NCBI GenBank assembly: GCA_963932465.1
Contig: OZ010800.1
Span: forward strand, 35,516,352-35,580,351
From: Maratus speciosus
Lineage: Eukaryota; Arthropoda; Arachnida; Araneae; Salticidae
Reading direction: 5' to 3'
DNA length: 64,000 nt
How positions within the stretch are numbered: position 1 is the first letter of the stretch; the number at the start of each line of letters is the position of its first letter. The notes under the pieces are model-generated. The model ran no database searches. It was not told the origin of the DNA and saw nothing but the letters and a program-made list of their open reading frames with translations. Below, one piece after another: positions 33,303 to 44,235 of the stretch. The position numbers and the translations under genes were made by a program.

Positions 33303-34347
33303 CAGTCGTGGAAAAAAAAGTAAACACCCCTACTAACTCCTCAACAAATTATCGTAGAAGAAAGTTACTGGTACCGAACGATTAGAAATAAAGTCTTCTT
33401 TTATATGATGTATATAAAATTTGCTTAGAGGGCCATCTACAAATTAAAACGAACCATAACTTTGTTTTTTTTTAATAGCAGTACGCAATTCTGACAGTAT
33501 AAATGAACTCTACACCCTTCAATTAGTCTAAAAAACAATTTTTTATGCAATTCGTACCATAAGTTTCCGAGAAATTAATTATTTTAAAACGAGCGTGTTT
33601 TAAGGACTGTATCCAAATTGAAGTTCGGTACTCTATTGTTAACCGAGAGAGCTCCCTTCTTAATCAAGGCACCTTAAGCAGTCAATTAAGCCTGTTAGAT
33701 TACAGGATAGCCTAAGAAATTTCAAAATATTTAGTCACTTCTATCACAGACTTAAACCATCATTTTGCCGTTTTTTAAGCATAATTTGACAACTACTTGG
33801 AAGAAAAATGTGAAGTTTTGGATTTCCATAAAGCAGAACTTAATAAATCTGAATCCATCAAAAAAATTGTAGGTTGCAATTCATAATTTTTTAATATTAA
33901 TTTCATAATTCATAATTCATATCAGAAAATTTTAAAAATTGCGAATTCAACATAATTATATTTGGTTATATTAGTATTATTGCGACACAAAAAATTAGAA
34001 TATTAGGATCATAATTTCAGAAGCTATAAATAGAAATATGAAAATATAATTTAACATTAGAAGCACTAAATTTTGAATGTTTATAATTCAAAAACATATC
34101 ATTCAAATGACTTGAAATTTGGTGTCTAGGCATAGTTTGCACCAAAGATTTGAAATATTTCGTTAAAATTGCTATTGAAAAAAATGAAGTTTGAATTCGT
34201 TTTAATATGGAGATGGCCCCATAAGCAAATTTTACATACGTAATTTAAAAGTAGACTTTATTTCCAATCGTTCGGTACCAGTAACTTTTGTCTACGATAA
34301 TTTGTTGAGAAGTTAGTAGTGGGTGCTACTTTTTTTTTCTACGACTG
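33303..34347. mobile_element. Tc1/mariner-type non-autonomous element
   Basis: 1,045 bp. Starts CAGTCGTGGAAAAAAAAGTA and ends with the complement CAGTCGTAGAAAAAAAAAGT. Arms stay inverted-repetitive for over 100 bp (ACCGAACGATTAGAAATAAA on the left, its counterpart at about 34255-34275). TA flanks both ends and family B is continuous across the insertion. No transposase frame. Confidence 0.8.
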
Positions 34348-34349
34348 TA

Positions 34350-35387
34350 CCTCAATTTTATGGACATCTTATATTATGATCTATACGTTTGTATTCATTC
34401 CACATAGTATTCTAAAATTTAGTTCAGTAAGAAAAAGCATAACAGAGATTGAAAGTCACGATAAGCAATTTCTATCAATAGACGGAAACGAACTTGAATT
34501 CTTTTGCACAGCTCTATATATTATCTACGCATTGTTATAAACGCCATATATTAAGTTTAAATTTAAGGAAGGCAAAAATATGATTAAAACTACTGCAATC
34601 ACATTTCAAAGAATTACTATCCATAGTCGACCATGCATCCAGTTTTTTGCTTAGGTCTGTATATGATTTTATTTAAATGCTACAAATATCTCTTAATAGT
34701 ATTCTAAATGTAGCTGAGCTTGAAAATGCGTAACTCAAATTTAAAATCACCTCTAAGCAATTCACGCTTATTCCCAGTATTGCTTAAGAATTCTTTAGTG
34801 TAGCCCTGTATATGGTTTACAAAATTTATACACAGAACGTGGTGTGAAAAAATTTAGTTAAACTTAAAATGCATACCATAAATGAAAACGAACTTTCAGC
34901 AATGATCCCTAATAGATAATATTTCAGATACAGTATTGTATACGGAATATTTTATATGTCCATGTAAATGAACGATAAATACGATGCATATCTTATTCTA
35001 TTACAAGCACCTTGTAGTAAATCTCAGTAATTTTATTAATTTCATCTTTTTTGAAATAGTGCAGCATAATTAAAGTGCTCCGTGAACAGTTTTCCCGGTA
35101 GACCATTATATAAGAGAACTCTTTTGTGTGACCCTGTAAATGAATGAAAAATGCTTTGCACCAATATTTTACAGAAAGCATCTTTAAGTGCACTTCAGAA
35201 TTTCTTATAAATTTCATTATGTTTGTAATAGACTAATATAATTAAAATACGCTGCAAACGATGTTTCATCATAGATCATAATATAACGGAATATTTTTCA
35301 GTTTTCCTGTATAGCATACTGTAATTGCTACACATACCAAATTTTATAGAAGCCATCTTCTAATGTACCTCAATAATGTACGTAAAG
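34350..35387 (+). repeat. Family B dispersed repeat, middle part
   Basis: Five or so degenerate 185-bp units with CTTTTGTGTGACCCTGTAAA and CAGAAAGCATCTTTAAGTGC-type blocks. Interrupted at about 35387 by a long-TIR element and continued at 38958. Confidence 0.75.
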
Positions 35388-35939
35388 GGTCTAGCCGGAT
35401 AAGCACAGTGAAATGGCCCCCAAGGGCAATGTTTGAAATAACATGTGTGGTAAAAAGGCTCGCCATGAGAATACTGTATAGAGTGTTTTTAGCCTCTGAC
35501 CTTGAACTGTCCTTGAGATAACCGGGGAAGTATGCGCCGGAGCTACTATTTTTGAAATACGTTTTTTCAAAATGCAGAAAAGTTAAAAAAATTAAACCAA
35601 CGCCAATTACTGAAGAATATATTAGTTCACATTGTATATTTTTTTCACATTTTTACACAAATTTTAACATAGAACAATAAACAAAAATATTTAAAAAAAT
35701 ATATTAATGTAGTAATTTTATGTTTACACCAACGAAAAAATTACAGAATAACTCTCAAAGTATGTACTTTTAATTAAAAAAAAAAAAAAAAACTTCGTTA
35801 AAATCGAAGATGCGCTTTTTGAGTTATAATAAAATAATGCTAGCAACTTGCTAAAATATTCGAAATTTTTCCTGTTTGCATTTGCAGAACTACGCTACTA
35901 TGAATGCATTGGTCGATTCGTGGAATTTCCACTCGGGCA

Positions 35940-36050
35940 GGATGCGGAGTGCGCCAGAATAAGAGAATGTTTCCATACACACCACTTCCCTATAGGTTTG
36001 TTTCGTGTTAGGAAACATTCTGTTATTTTAGCGCACTGCGCAGCGCATCC
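35940..36050. repeat. Strong hairpin with GC-richer stem
   Basis: The left arm 35940-35974 (GGATGCGGAGTGCGCCAGAA...TTTCC) pairs with the right arm 36011-36050 (GGAAACATTCTGTTATTTTA...GCATCC). That is a stem of about 35-40 bp with a few mismatches, including one extra CTGCGC-type repeat in the right arm. The loop is 36 nt. It may be a tiny MITE or a miRNA-precursor-like fold. Confidence 0.6.
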
Positions 36051-36364
36051 TTCTCCGGTAATAATATCAAGCCAATGGTCCAGTCGATTGTGCAGGTGAA
36101 GCTGAATAGGGGCTGTAAATATATAAGGTTATCAACTTTTTGGCAATTTTGGACTCCATCCCAACCTTCGTACGTTATCATTCCTCGAATCCCACCCCTC
36201 CTACCTGTTGTTATGAGTGTCTAAAAGTTCTTTTTTCTGTTTTCAATTTTCTTTCTTTTCATACGCTTGCAAAGATATAAAGATATTGTTGTATATTTTT
36301 CATTCGCATATTTTACTGATTTAAGTGAAGAAAAGAAACTCATAAAATATCACTGCTATATAAG

Positions 36365-37445
36365 CAAGTAAGAAAAAGCATGCGTTAAGCATAAATTATG
36401 AAACAGTTTCCAAGACTTCCTGAATGCTTTAACAAAACTTCGTTATTTAAGGAAATAAGGTGTATAAGAGAACTAAGTAAACATTTTAGAAAACAAATAA
36501 AACTTTTGAAAAACTATTTCTGCAGTTACCGCCCATAGCAAATATGTATTGCAATTCTTTTGAACATCCCTGTATTTTATCTGTAGGTTGATATATATAC
36601 TATATAATGGGGAAATTTAGTTTAGCAAGAAAACACATAACAGGTTGAAATTTCTCTTTCACCAATTTATACTAATAGAAGGAAACATACTTGTATTAAA
36701 TGCAGTTCAGCGTAAAAATGCCTAACTCATTTAAAAATCACCTTTAAGCAATTTTCAATCATACCCCACAGTAGCCCATACGAATTCTTTTGTGTTGCCC
36801 TGTATATCAATTACACCATTTATACACACCATATACAATGCATAAATATAGTGAAACATAAAAGCACATAACTTAATTAAAAATGCATTTCCAGTAATCA
36901 TCGCTACTGTACAGTACTTCGGATACAATATAGTATCTGAAATCTTTTGTGTGTTCCTGTAAATGCTATGCACTTCGTATTATCCATGAAATAAGATACA
37001 GAAAACCTCAGCGACGTATATCAATTTCATTATACATGAAATAATTTAACATAATTAAAATACGCCGGAAAAAATTCCCTCCACCCCTATATCATTATGT
37101 AACGGAATTCTTTTGTGTGGCCCTGTAAATGAATAATAACTATTTTTTGCATCGCATATTTTACAGAAAATACATATTTTAGTGCACTTGATAAATGCCT
37201 ATCAATTTTATTATGTTTGAAAGCATGTAACATCATTAAAAATCATTTTAAACGATTTTTTCCCATAGACCGTAATGTAGCGGAAAACTTTTGACTGTCC
37301 CTGTAAATCAACTAAACATGCTATAAACTTCATTTGAAATAGGGTTCGTGCTATGGTAGAAGACACTAACATCCAAAAATTTCAGAATGATCCGAGTATA
37401 TTTACGGGAGTTAGAGCGCGTACAGACGGACAGACAAACCGAAGT
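36365..37445 (+). repeat. Family B dispersed repeat, near full length to its 3' tail
   Basis: Opens AAAAAGCATGCGTTAAGCAT and passes through the series of degenerate units (ATTCTTTTGTGTTGCCCTGT, CGGAAAACTTTTGACTGTCC). It ends with CCGAGTATATTTACGGGAGT and GCGCGTACAGACGGACAGAC. This copy shows the family's 3' end most clearly. Confidence 0.75.
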
Positions 37446-37875
37446 CACAAACACTTTTCATCTTTGTTGGAAAGTGTTAAAAATAACTTTATATCAAATA
37501 ACATTTTAAGGAAATTCTGTTTATTTAAAGTTTATAATAATATTTCTTTGTTACATAATGCATTGAACAGTATAATATTGTCTTGCACTTCGTCCTTGCA
37601 CGGGGTTAAACAAAACATCTTGTAAACAAAACAGGTGTACAACACTCTTCCCCATCTTTTACTAGCAAAAATAACAAGTATCATTTCGAATCTGGTTTCT
37701 CTAACAGCGCATATACGCATATGACAGGAGAATATTAATGACGAACGTTGGGTTATTCCATATTTTGAAATGAAATGTTTTATAATCATTCAATGGTTTT
37801 AATAATAACTTTGTATTTTCATAAAAAGAAGAAAAAGAAAGAAGATAACAGAAGTAAAGAAAAGATGCCAAAAAA

Positions 37876-37876
<1 letters not shown>
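37446..37876. other. AT-rich spacer
   Basis: No gene recognised. Frames of 85-90 codons on opposite strands overlap here without known domains. Confidence 0.4.

Positions 37877-37961
<85 letters not shown>
37877..37961. repeat. (TA)n microsatellite
   Basis: About 42 uninterrupted TA dinucleotides. Confidence 0.98.
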
Positions 37962-37965
<4 letters not shown>

Positions 37966-37984
37966 TGATAACGAAATCAAGTGA

Positions 37985-38544
37985 CAACCCCCTCTTCTTA
38001 CAGATATCTTCCGATGTCAATTGTCGGTGTCTGGATCCTAGATTGGTGTCTGGAGTGGGCGATCATTTTCAGCGATTGTAAATGTTGTTCTTAAAATCTT
38101 AGCAAAAAACAGATTATTTACTGGACAATGTTCAGGAACTTGCATTTGTACATAATTAATTCCTATTAAAATACTTGTGATTGGTTAATTTTCTTAAATA
38201 ATACTTAATAAACAGCAAATAAATAATGTAAAAACATTCTCTTTTATTTAAATATATGATTCTGTTTCTAATTATTCTGCATATCTTTATAAGATGACTG
38301 TAAAACGTATAAGTGGTATAAGATTTTTTAAAATATGTTTTAAAAGTTTTTTTTAAGTATTCGGTTGGCCGAATATTTCGATATTCGGCCAAACTGAATA
38401 CTCGGCAGGCCGAATAGTTTGCTATTCGGCCAAGCCGAATATTCGGTGTAGCGAATAGTTTGATATTCGGCCAAACCGAGTATTTGGTAACATGGCCGAA
38501 TAGGCCGAATACCGAATAGATACCGAATATTTAGTGCATCCCTA
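37985..38544. mobile_element. 5'-truncated hAT-like CCGAATATTCGG element
   Basis: Matches the right half of the element at 13906-16552 (TCAGCGATTGTAAATGTTGT, then AACAGATTATTTACTGG) and ends in multiple CCGAATATTCGG palindromes and GTGCATCCCTA at 38544. The left end is missing. Confidence 0.75.
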
Positions 38545-38957
38545 GTTTTAACGATTTTTTTTTCTTAAAATACATACTTTGAACGTTATTCTGTAATTTT
38601 TTGGTTGGTGTAAATATAAAATCACTACATTAATAATATTTTTAAAAGAAATTTTTGTTTATCTTTTTATGTTAAAATTTGTGTAAAAATGTGAAATATA
38701 TATATATAATGTGGAATAATATATTCTTCAATAATTGGCGTTGGTTTCATTTTTTTTAACTTTTGTACTTTTTGAGAAAAAGTATTAAAAAATAGTAGCG
38801 CCGGCGCATACTTCCCCGATTATATCAAGGCAGTTCAAGGTCAGAGGCTAAAAACATTCTATATAGTATTCTGATGCTGAACCTTATTACCACCCATGTT
38901 ATTTCAAACATCGGCCTTGGGGTTCCATTTCGGTATGCTTATCCGGCTAGACCCTTT

Positions 38958-39143
38958 CATTATGCTTAAACTTGTGAAACACCATTAAAGTATACCGCAA
39001 ATGACTTTTTGCCATAGACCATAATGTAACGGAATACTTTTGAGTGCCCCTGTAAATAAATTATTAATGCTACACGCTTTCTTTTCAATACCAAACATGC
39101 TATGGTAAACCTGAATAACGTTTTTTAATTATATGTAAACCCG
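38958..39143 (+). repeat. Family B continuation after the long-TIR element
   Basis: Resumes TTATGCTTAAACTTGTGAAA and runs to AACCCGAG, where the family's next expected bases (TATATTT...GAGTTAGAGC) are replaced by the probable LTR at 39144. Confidence 0.7.
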
Positions 39144-39542
39144 AGTGTGATGACTTTATCGACTTCTGTGTATCCAGGCTACTATTTTCGAACAGAACAC
39201 TCCTTGTTTTTTATGAAAAAAATTTTTATCAGCACAAAACAGAACGTACACATTAAGATGACCACAAAGATGACACAAACACACTATTTACAAGTAACTA
39301 TAAACTTCAGATTTGAGCGCACACACTACTTCTCTATTTATCTTGCACACAAAAATCTTCGCTTTACTATATTATTAAATTGCTTATTTTCCCGGTGCCC
39401 GTAACATTTACAAATACTTTCTATGACAACCTTTTAGGTTTATCAAAAACCCGTCGAACACACAGGCTGGCATAAACAATGCCTATACCCTTCACTCTCA
39501 AAACAGAATCTCCCCCTTCTACCCTACGCCGGCGTGTCACAG
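39144..39542 (-). mobile_element. Probable single LTR of the adjacent retroelement
   Basis: Starts TGTGATGACTTTATCGACTT and ends GCCGGCGTGTCACA, so on the minus strand it reads TG...CA with short inverted TGTGA/TCACA termini. About 400 bp. It lies downstream of the pol remnant on the minus strand, where a 3' LTR is expected, and abuts an interrupted family B copy on its outer side. No second LTR is present and the polypurine tract is not adjacent, so the call is tentative. Confidence 0.45.
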
Positions 39543-39758
39543 GACCAATGGCGCCAGCTCAGGCTAAAAAAATGCTATCCAGACATCAACCCCCCCCCCC
39601 ACCCAAGATTGAAAATGTGTGTGTGTGGGAGTGGGGGGGGGATGTCAACATTTTCGTCTGAAAACAAGTCTGGATACTTTTCATACTTCATCATTTAACA
39701 ATACAAAAGATTAATACCAAATAATAGACATACACACGGAGAGTTATAAAATAAATAC
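39543..39758. other. Retroelement 3' untranslated segment
   Basis: Between the pol remnant stop and the putative LTR. Contains GGCGCCAGCTCAGGC, a poly-C run (39590-39601) and a poly-G run (39633-39641). The minus strand of the latter region is G/A-rich and may be the displaced polypurine tract. Confidence 0.4.
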
Positions 39759-40190
39759 TTAATACATTCCGGATACACTAGAAACAGCGTCTGCATTTAT
39801 CAACTTGGCACCTGGTCGGTGTGAAATCACAATGTCACATTTCCGCATTGTTAATGCCCATCGCTGCAGTTTGGAAGATTCGGGGGCATTTTTGGTGATA
39901 AAAGTTAATGGATTGTGATCCGTGATAAGTTCCACAAATAAACCAAAAATCCATGTTTCGAACTTTTTTATATTCCAGATGATCGCATAGGCCTCCCGTT
40001 CAATGGTCGGCCAAGCCTGTTGAGCTTTGGTGAGCTTTTGACTGGCGTAGCTTACCGGGTACAGTGCACCGTCTTTTCGCTGTGATAAACACGCGCCGAT
40101 GCCGACTGAAGATGCGTCGCACTCAATGATAAATGATACTCCCATAACGGGGTTACCTAGACTAGGTGTTTCGATTAGACCTCTTTTCAA
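39759..40190 (-). pseudogene. RNase H domain of the pol remnant
   Basis: A 143-codon open segment with the expected acidic residues: D in ECDASS, E in EREAYA, D in ITDHN, and a final D in NADAVS. YASQKLTKAQ and SKLQRWALTM match the tethered RNase H of Ty3/gypsy pol. It continues in frame from the RT part, separated by a TGA at about 40220 that stands where a Trp codon is usual (LC-stop-SDEHDQAF). Confidence 0.88.
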
Positions 40191-40220
40191 CTCGTTAAAT
40201 GCCTGGTCATGCTCGTCTGA

Positions 40221-40858
40221 TCAACACAACTGCTGTGGACTGTTCTGTTTTGTCAGTTCAGTTAGAGGATCTGCCACTTCACCATATTTAGGAATATAGT
40301 CTCTATAGTAGTTACAAAGATCAAGGACACTTTTTAACTGTCTCTTTGTTTGAGGTACTGCTAAACTCCGAATGGCCTCCATTTTTCCAGTGTCGGTCCG
40401 ATGGCTACCTGACCCGATGATATGTCCTAAGTACTTAATCTGAGGTTTTGCGAATTCACACTTTTTTAAGTTGACTGAGAATCGTAACTGTGCTAACTTA
40501 GTGAACATTTTTTCTAGATGTATCAGGTGTTTAGGAAATTTTTCAGAATAAACGGCTCTGAACCCGAAGGCCATTACTTTAATGCGATACTGAGTCCTGT
40601 GAGTCTTAAAACAGGCTAAATTTTGACTATATTCTTCCAATGGTATGGCCCAATACCCTTTCAGTGCGTCTATTGTGGTTATTACATTGGCCTGCCAATA
40701 CTGAATAACAGATTGGTCGCGTTTTCCATAGGATAATCTTCAGTTTTCGTGATAGCGTTTAATCCTCGGAAATCCACACAGAGGCGTAAGGCCCCATCCC
40801 TCTTCATCACGCACACTACTGGGTGTGGCGCCTCCGCCTCACTCTCTTCAATCAGACC
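40221..40858 (-). pseudogene. Reverse transcriptase region of the pol remnant, catalytic box deleted
   Basis: The fingers/palm start (LCVDFRGLNAI) and the first catalytic Asp (TTIDALKGYW) are present in different frames. After MAFGFR the sequence jumps to EKFPKHLIHLEKMFTKL. The roughly 30 residues that normally hold the ATFQ...Y-x-D-D block are missing, so polymerase function is lost. Confidence 0.85.
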
Positions 40859-41015
40859 TCATTCCAATAGCTCCTCAATTTGTTTATCTATTTGAGGTTT
40901 CAAGGCCTCTGGAATTCGATAAACATAGGGCTTTTTCTTTTCTGCGTCACTTATTCGTATTTTATGCTCTCGTACTTTGGCTATTTGCACTTTTCTAGAA
41001 AATAATTCTTTATAT

Positions 41016-41577
41016 TTATACAATAAATCTAACATTTTTTTCCTTCTGTACATTGTCTAAATGACTTAAATCAACTTCCTCTATGTTAAATAGGTCGGAG
41101 TTATCTTTCGTACTGGGGGTGGAAGGCACCTCCACTAATTCTTTCTCATGTTCGAAGATTACCCCCACCGCCTGTACCCTAGGAGTAAATTTTCTAATCT
41201 TATTCACATGGACATTTCTAACATTTCCGTTTATTAATTTCACTTTGTAAGAATCAGGGTTACAGCGCGCCACTGTTTCGGCTGTTCCAGTCCACCTCGC
41301 GTAAAGTTTGTTCGTAGAGTCCGCGATTAGTAAATATACCTAGTCCCCCGGTCTAAATTCCTTGTCAATCTCTCTCCTATTAGCGTACTTCCCATACGAA
41401 CTTTCCTTAACCTCCGATACTATTGCCGCTTGTTCCGCTTCCCTTTCTAAATTAATTTTTAACTCCTGAAGGTATTCGGTCGCACTCTTTCCTAGATTTA
41501 TAGGTAGTGGGATTTCGCCTGCCCATGTAGATTTTAATACCGCCAGTGGCCTCCTGGCTTTCCTTCCGTACCTTAAT
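41016..41577 (-). pseudogene. Integrase C-terminal domain, upstream of RT
   Basis: The last part of an integrase (after the DDE core), with the basic KLRYGRKARRP start, a coiled segment (LEREAEQAAIVSEVK), a Trp-containing beta region (YARWTGTAETV) and VNKIRKF. It is followed by an acidic linker (EHEKELVEVP) that leads directly into RT. The integrase core is cut off at 41577 by a different transposase remnant. Confidence 0.75.
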
Positions 41578-41775
41578 TTGAATAGCGATATTATAGACGT
41601 TTTTCACTCTGTTACACCAGGCGTCCTTAACTGTGTGTGGGAAGAACTTGAATATCGTTTAGATGTGTGTAGGGCAACAAATAGAGGCAACATTGAACTG
41701 CACTGGACAGGTATGAAACTTGGAGAGATTTTCTTTTATTTGGTAAGATTTCACATTTCCATCTTGTTTCGTTGA
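41578..41775 (+). pseudogene. C-terminal remnant of a mariner/IS630-superfamily transposase
   Basis: The plus-strand frame reads DVFHSVTPGVLNCVWEELEY and RLDVCRATNRGNIELHW, like the C-terminal segment of arthropod transposases of the DDE/IS630 type (the TP-x-x-L...W-x-E-x-EYRLD-x-CRAT-x-G motif). Only about 45 codons survive. No inverted repeat was identified. It marks the truncation point of the gypsy-type integrase. Confidence 0.55.
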
Positions 41776-41864
41776 TTTTCTTTGACCGGTCAAATGTGCA
41801 CCATGACTTTACGCACTGTATGTTATTGGTGTTTACTAAGGCATATTTGATACTTTAGTTGAAG

Positions 41865-41990
41865 TGTGGCATTTACGGTTCATTTACAGGTGCACTCAAA
41901 AGAATTCCGGTACATGACGGTATATGGAGATAAATCGTTCACGGTGTATTTTAATGATATTACACTATTTTAAACATACTAAAATTTATA
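41865..41990 (-). repeat. Family B fragment, inverted
   Basis: The minus strand reads AATATCATTAAAATACACCG, then TTCTTTTGAGTGCACCTGTA, matching one family B unit. The foldback element at 41992 is inserted beside it. Confidence 0.65.
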
Positions 41991-42299
41991 TATGTAGTAG
42001 GCTAATTGAGAAATCCGGCTCTTTGCAAACAGCCTAGGCTCTTTGCAAAGAGCCAGGCTAATTGGAGAATCCATCTCCCTTTTTCCAATTAGCCTGATAT
42101 TTTTCAGGCTTATTGCAAAGAGCATAGAAAGCGTTAGTCTAATTAAAAATGACCACTTATTAACCGATCAGGGTGATATTTTTAGCTCACAGGCTATCAA
42201 AGCCTGAGAGTTTATGTGCCCGCCGATTCAGTATGTACGTGTGTACGTACGTACGTATGTACGTAACGCGATAACTCTTGATAGAAAAATCCGATTTGC

Positions 42300-43425
42300 T
42301 TCAATTTTTTTTCTAGGTTCATTCTGATAAGGTGCTTCCCCGATTAGTTTTTGGGGTTCATTGTTTAAGGATAAAGAGGGAAAAGGGGGGCTAAATTTAT
42401 ATAAATGGGTTTTTCATGCAGAAATATTCGATTTGCTCCAAATTTGGTATACCGGTTTATTGTGTTAAGGGGCTTCCCTGATTAGATTTGGAAACTCATT
42501 ATTTAAATATAAAGGGGGTCTTCCCCCCTCAATTTAGATAAATCGGTTTTTCATGATGAATTATTCGATTTGCTCCAAATTTGGTATACCGGTTTATTAA
42601 GTTAAGGAGCTGCCTTGAATAGATTTGGAGGTTCATTAGTTACATATAAAGGGAGGAAAGGGGGGCTATCCCCACACCGTAATTTAGATAAATGGGTTTT
42701 TCATGCAGAAATATGCGATTTGCTATAAATCTATTATACCGGTTAATTATGTTAAGCAGCTTCCCTGATTACATTTGGAAGCTCATTATTTAAATATAAA
42801 CGGGGGAAAGGGGGGCAATTGCCTCTCCCCTTAATTTAGATAAATGCGTTTTTCATGTAGAATTATTCGATTAGTTCAAATTTGGTATACTGGTTTATAA
42901 TGTTAAGGAGATGGCTTGATTAGATTTGGAGGTTCATTAGTTAAGTATAAAGGGGGAAAGGGGGGTCTAGCCCGCCCCCCTTATTTTAGGTAAATGCGTT
43001 TTTAATGCTAAATTATTCGATTTGCTCCAAATTTGGTATACAGGTTTATTATGTTAAGGAGCTTCCCTGATTAGATTTGGAGGTTCATTAGTTAAGTATA
43101 AAGGGAGGAAAGGGGGCTAGACCCCCCCTTAATTTAGATAAATCGGTTTTTCATGCAGAGTTATTCGATTTGCTCCAAATTTCGTATACCGGTTTATTAT
43201 GTTAAGGCGCTTCCCTGATTAGATTTGGTGGTTCATTAGTTAAGTATAATAGGAGGAAAGGGGGGCTTGACACCCCCCCCCCTTAATTTAGATAAATGGG
43301 TTTTTCATGCAGATTTATTCTATCTGCTCCAAATTTCGTATACCGGTTTATTATGTTAAGGAGCTTCCCTGATTAGATTTGGAGGTTCATTAGTTAAGTA
43401 TAAAGGGAGGAAAGGGGGGCTTACT
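42300..43425 (+). repeat. Array of about 150-bp repeats, left arm
   Basis: The anchor CTCCAAATTTGGTATACCGG recurs at about 42436, 42573, 42723, 42874, 43025, 43173 and 43327 (spacing 137-154 bp). Each unit has CCTGATTAGATTTGGAGGTT and a G-run/C-run pair (AAAGGGGGG...CCCCCC) that could itself form a hairpin. Confidence 0.9.
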
Positions 43426-43525
43426 CAATCCGAAACCTGGTTGTGGTCGGTTTTCGGGTTGACTTCAAATGGAACCTTCAAGTTCGGATCCGGTTGAAAA
43501 AAAAAAAACTAAATTAGATAATTAT

Positions 43526-44235
43526 GCATGAAAACCCATTTATCTAAATTAAGGGGAGGGGCAATCGCCCCCCTTTCCCCCCTTTTATACTTAACCAATG
43601 AACCTCCAAATCAAATGAAGGAAGCCATATCGTAATAAACTGGTATATCAAATTTGAAGCAAATCGAATAATTCTGTATGAAAAACCCATTTATCTAAAT
43701 TAAGGGGACACCAGCCCCTGTCCCTCCTTTATACGTAACCAATAAATCTCCAAATCTAATCAAGGCAGCTCCTTAACATAATAAACCGGTATACGAAATT
43801 TGGAACAAATCGAATAACTCTTCATGGAAAACCCATTTATCTAAATTAAGGTGGGGGGGGGTGTCTAGCCCCTTTCCTTCCTTTATACTTAATTAATGAA
43901 CCTCCAAATCTAATCAGGGAAGCTCCTTAACATAATAAACCGGTATACGAAATTTGGAGCAGATCGAATAACTCTGCATGAAAAACCGATTTATCTAAAT
44001 TAAGAGGGGTAGCCCCCTTTCCTCCCTTTATACTTAAATAATGAGCTTCCAAATCTAAACAGGGAAGCTCCTTAACACAATAAACCGGTATACCAAATTT
44101 GGAGCAAATCTAATATTTCTGCATGAAAAACCCATTTATATAAATTAAGGGGAGGGTGGTAGCCCCCCTTTTTCCCCTTTATCCTTAACCAATGAACCCC
44201 AAAAACTGATGAGGAAAGCACCTCATCAGAATGAA
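43526..44235 (-). repeat. Array of about 150-bp repeats, right arm (inverted)
   Basis: Five inverted units, each with the complement CCGGTATACCAAATTTGGAG or a variant and AACCTCCAAATCTAATCAGG. The two arms can pair over more than 1 kb. Confidence 0.9.

Larger units (their letters stand above)
35388..38954. mobile_element. Long-TIR (foldback-type) element, 3.6 kb, composite
   Basis: Left arm 35388-35760 and right arm about 38565-38954 are inverted copies beginning GGGTCTAGCCGGATAAGCA. Shared internal blocks include AAGTATGCGCCGG, ACGCCAATTACTGAAGAATA-like and TTTTACACAAATTTTAACAT. Roughly 370-bp arms. The interior carries a short hairpin element (35940-36050), a family B copy (36365-37445), a (TA)n run and a truncated CCGAATATTCGG element. 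No transposase was recognised, so superfamily is open. Confidence 0.75.
39759..41577 (-). pseudogene. Ty3/gypsy-type pol remnant with integrase C-terminus upstream of RT and RNase H
   Basis: Read 41577 to 39759. First, an integrase C-terminal region (KARRPLAVLKSTW, TEYLQEL, ARWTGTAE, VHVNKIRKF) with an in-frame stop at about 41341. Then a short linker and the RT N-terminus (RIPEALKPQIDKQIEELLE, VMKRDGALRLCVDFRGLN, TTIDALKGYWAIP). Then the RT thumb/connection (QYRIKVMAFGFR, KYLGHIIGSG, FRDYI-like NYYRDYIPKY), and finally RNase H (ECDASSVGIGACLS, TIEREAYAIIW, ELITDHNPLTF, INADAVS). Frameshifts lie near 41045 and 40695, with a stop near 40220. The segment that should carry the YxDD catalytic box is deleted. 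The integrase core, protease and gag are absent. The element is dead. Integrase ahead of RT is the order described for Gmr1-like elements. Confidence 0.85.

Noticed and set aside
37775..37984. 69-codon ORF with IYIYIY repeats
   Set aside because: Translation of the (TA)n microsatellite.
39144..41577. Complete LTR retrotransposon
   Set aside because: Only one LTR-like segment, no gag, protease or integrase core, and the far side is truncated by another transposase remnant.
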